Origin: a virus
DNA length: 64,000 bases
Virus record (IMG/VR): IMGVR_UViG_3300043410_001256
Coordinates: 30,880-94,879 of that record
Reading direction: 5' to 3' (one strand)
Shown here: in pieces, positions 63,726 through 64,000 of the stretch
Numbering within the stretch: position 1 is the first letter of the stretch
Layout: the number at the start of each line of letters is the position of its first letter
The notes under the pieces: generated by a model
Database searches by the model: none
What the model was told of the DNA's origin: nothing
Seen by the model: the letters and a program-made list of their open reading frames with translations, nothing else
Program-made: the position numbers and the translations under genes

Positions 63726-64000
63726 TATGTGTATAGTATCTCTTGGCAGTGACGAACATCTTGTAGAGCAGTTGAATACACAGTATCCTCATGCTCGCAC
63801 AACTCGTTTCTATAGAAGCATGTTTTCCACAGTGATACGTTGTATTGAATACGCACGTACCAGTCATGTATGGATTGTGTTGTCCTGTAGCGATTGTAAA
63901 AACTTTGACTTTAACTATGTGCCTGCCCCTTGGGAAGAAAACCAAATACACGTATGGGCGGCAGGAACTCAAAAGTACGGAGACATACTGCTGGTGCCCA
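63718..64000 (+). CDS. Unknown protein, cut by right window edge
   Basis: The frame opens at ATG 63718 inside the end of the preceding gene and runs 94 codons to the right edge. The visible part reads MYDMCIVSLGSDEHLVEQLN, then HARTTRFYRSMFSTVIRCIE, YARTSHVWIVLSCSDCKNFD, FNYVPAPWEENQIHVWAAG and TQKYGDILLVP. I recall proteins with the same W-in-context pattern in aquatic phage genomes, but without a function. The alternating strand and helix with SHVWIVLSCSD is compatible with a GT-A-like fold. The rest of the gene would be needed to name it. It extends the run of overlapping genes beyond this window. Confidence 0.55.
   Translation, partial: MYDMCIVSLGSDEHLVEQLNTQYPHARTTRFYRSMFSTVIRCIEYARTSHVWIVLSCSDCKNFDFNYVPAPWEENQIHVWAAGTQKYGDILLVP

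Noticed and set aside
1-64000. CRISPR array, insertion sequence, integrase or attachment site
   Set aside because: No regularly spaced direct repeats outside coding fiber repeats, no transposase or recombinase motifs, and no terminal inverted repeats were seen.

Overview
This window is part of the genome of a T4-superfamily myophage. The gene order and the long, divergent versions of the virion proteins resemble the T4-like phages of aquatic bacterioplankton (cyanophage and pelagiphage type) more than T4 itself. Nothing in the window identifies the host. No tRNA, integrase, photosynthesis gene, CRISPR array or insertion sequence was seen. Both ends cut through genes.

Layout. (1) 1-8852, minus strand: head and tail-length genes, read right to left: a tape-measure-like protein, portal gp20, a small conserved protein, an acidic gp67-like core protein, prohead protease gp21, scaffold gp22 and major capsid gp23 (cut by the left edge). 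(2) 8903-9993, plus strand: baseplate hub gp26 and an overlapping 72-codon frame that looks like the product of a -1 ribosomal frameshift. (3) 9994-10418: a 425-base convergent gap with terminator-like hairpins and possibly a structured RNA. (4) 10419-16464, minus strand: late sigma factor gp55, then Mre11/Rad50-like gp47 and gp46, each followed by a radical SAM gene that overlaps it, then a RecB-family nuclease. (5) 16539-27390, plus strand: baseplate genes gp48-like, gp53, a 1194-aa probable hub protein, gp5, gp25 and gp6. (6) 27403-45663: a single 6086-codon gene in the position of gp7. (7) 45663-53052: two small virion genes, two paralogous fibers and another fiber-like protein. (8) 53083-64000: a tightly overlapping run of about a dozen genes holding three glycosyltransferase-like proteins, five consecutive radical SAM enzymes with an N-terminal twitch/SPASM-type cysteine domain, and two proteins of unknown function.

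How they work together. gp55 probably directs late transcription from NNTAAATA elements found in front of several structural genes. gp46, gp47 and the nuclease are recombination and DNA-processing functions. The baseplate, fiber and head genes build the virion. The least explained part is the modification-type cassette at the right end plus the two radical SAM genes lodged in the gp47/gp46 operon, which makes seven radical SAM enzymes in one 64-kb window. Their substrate cannot be read from the sequence. A peptide, a virion protein or a surface glycan are all possible.
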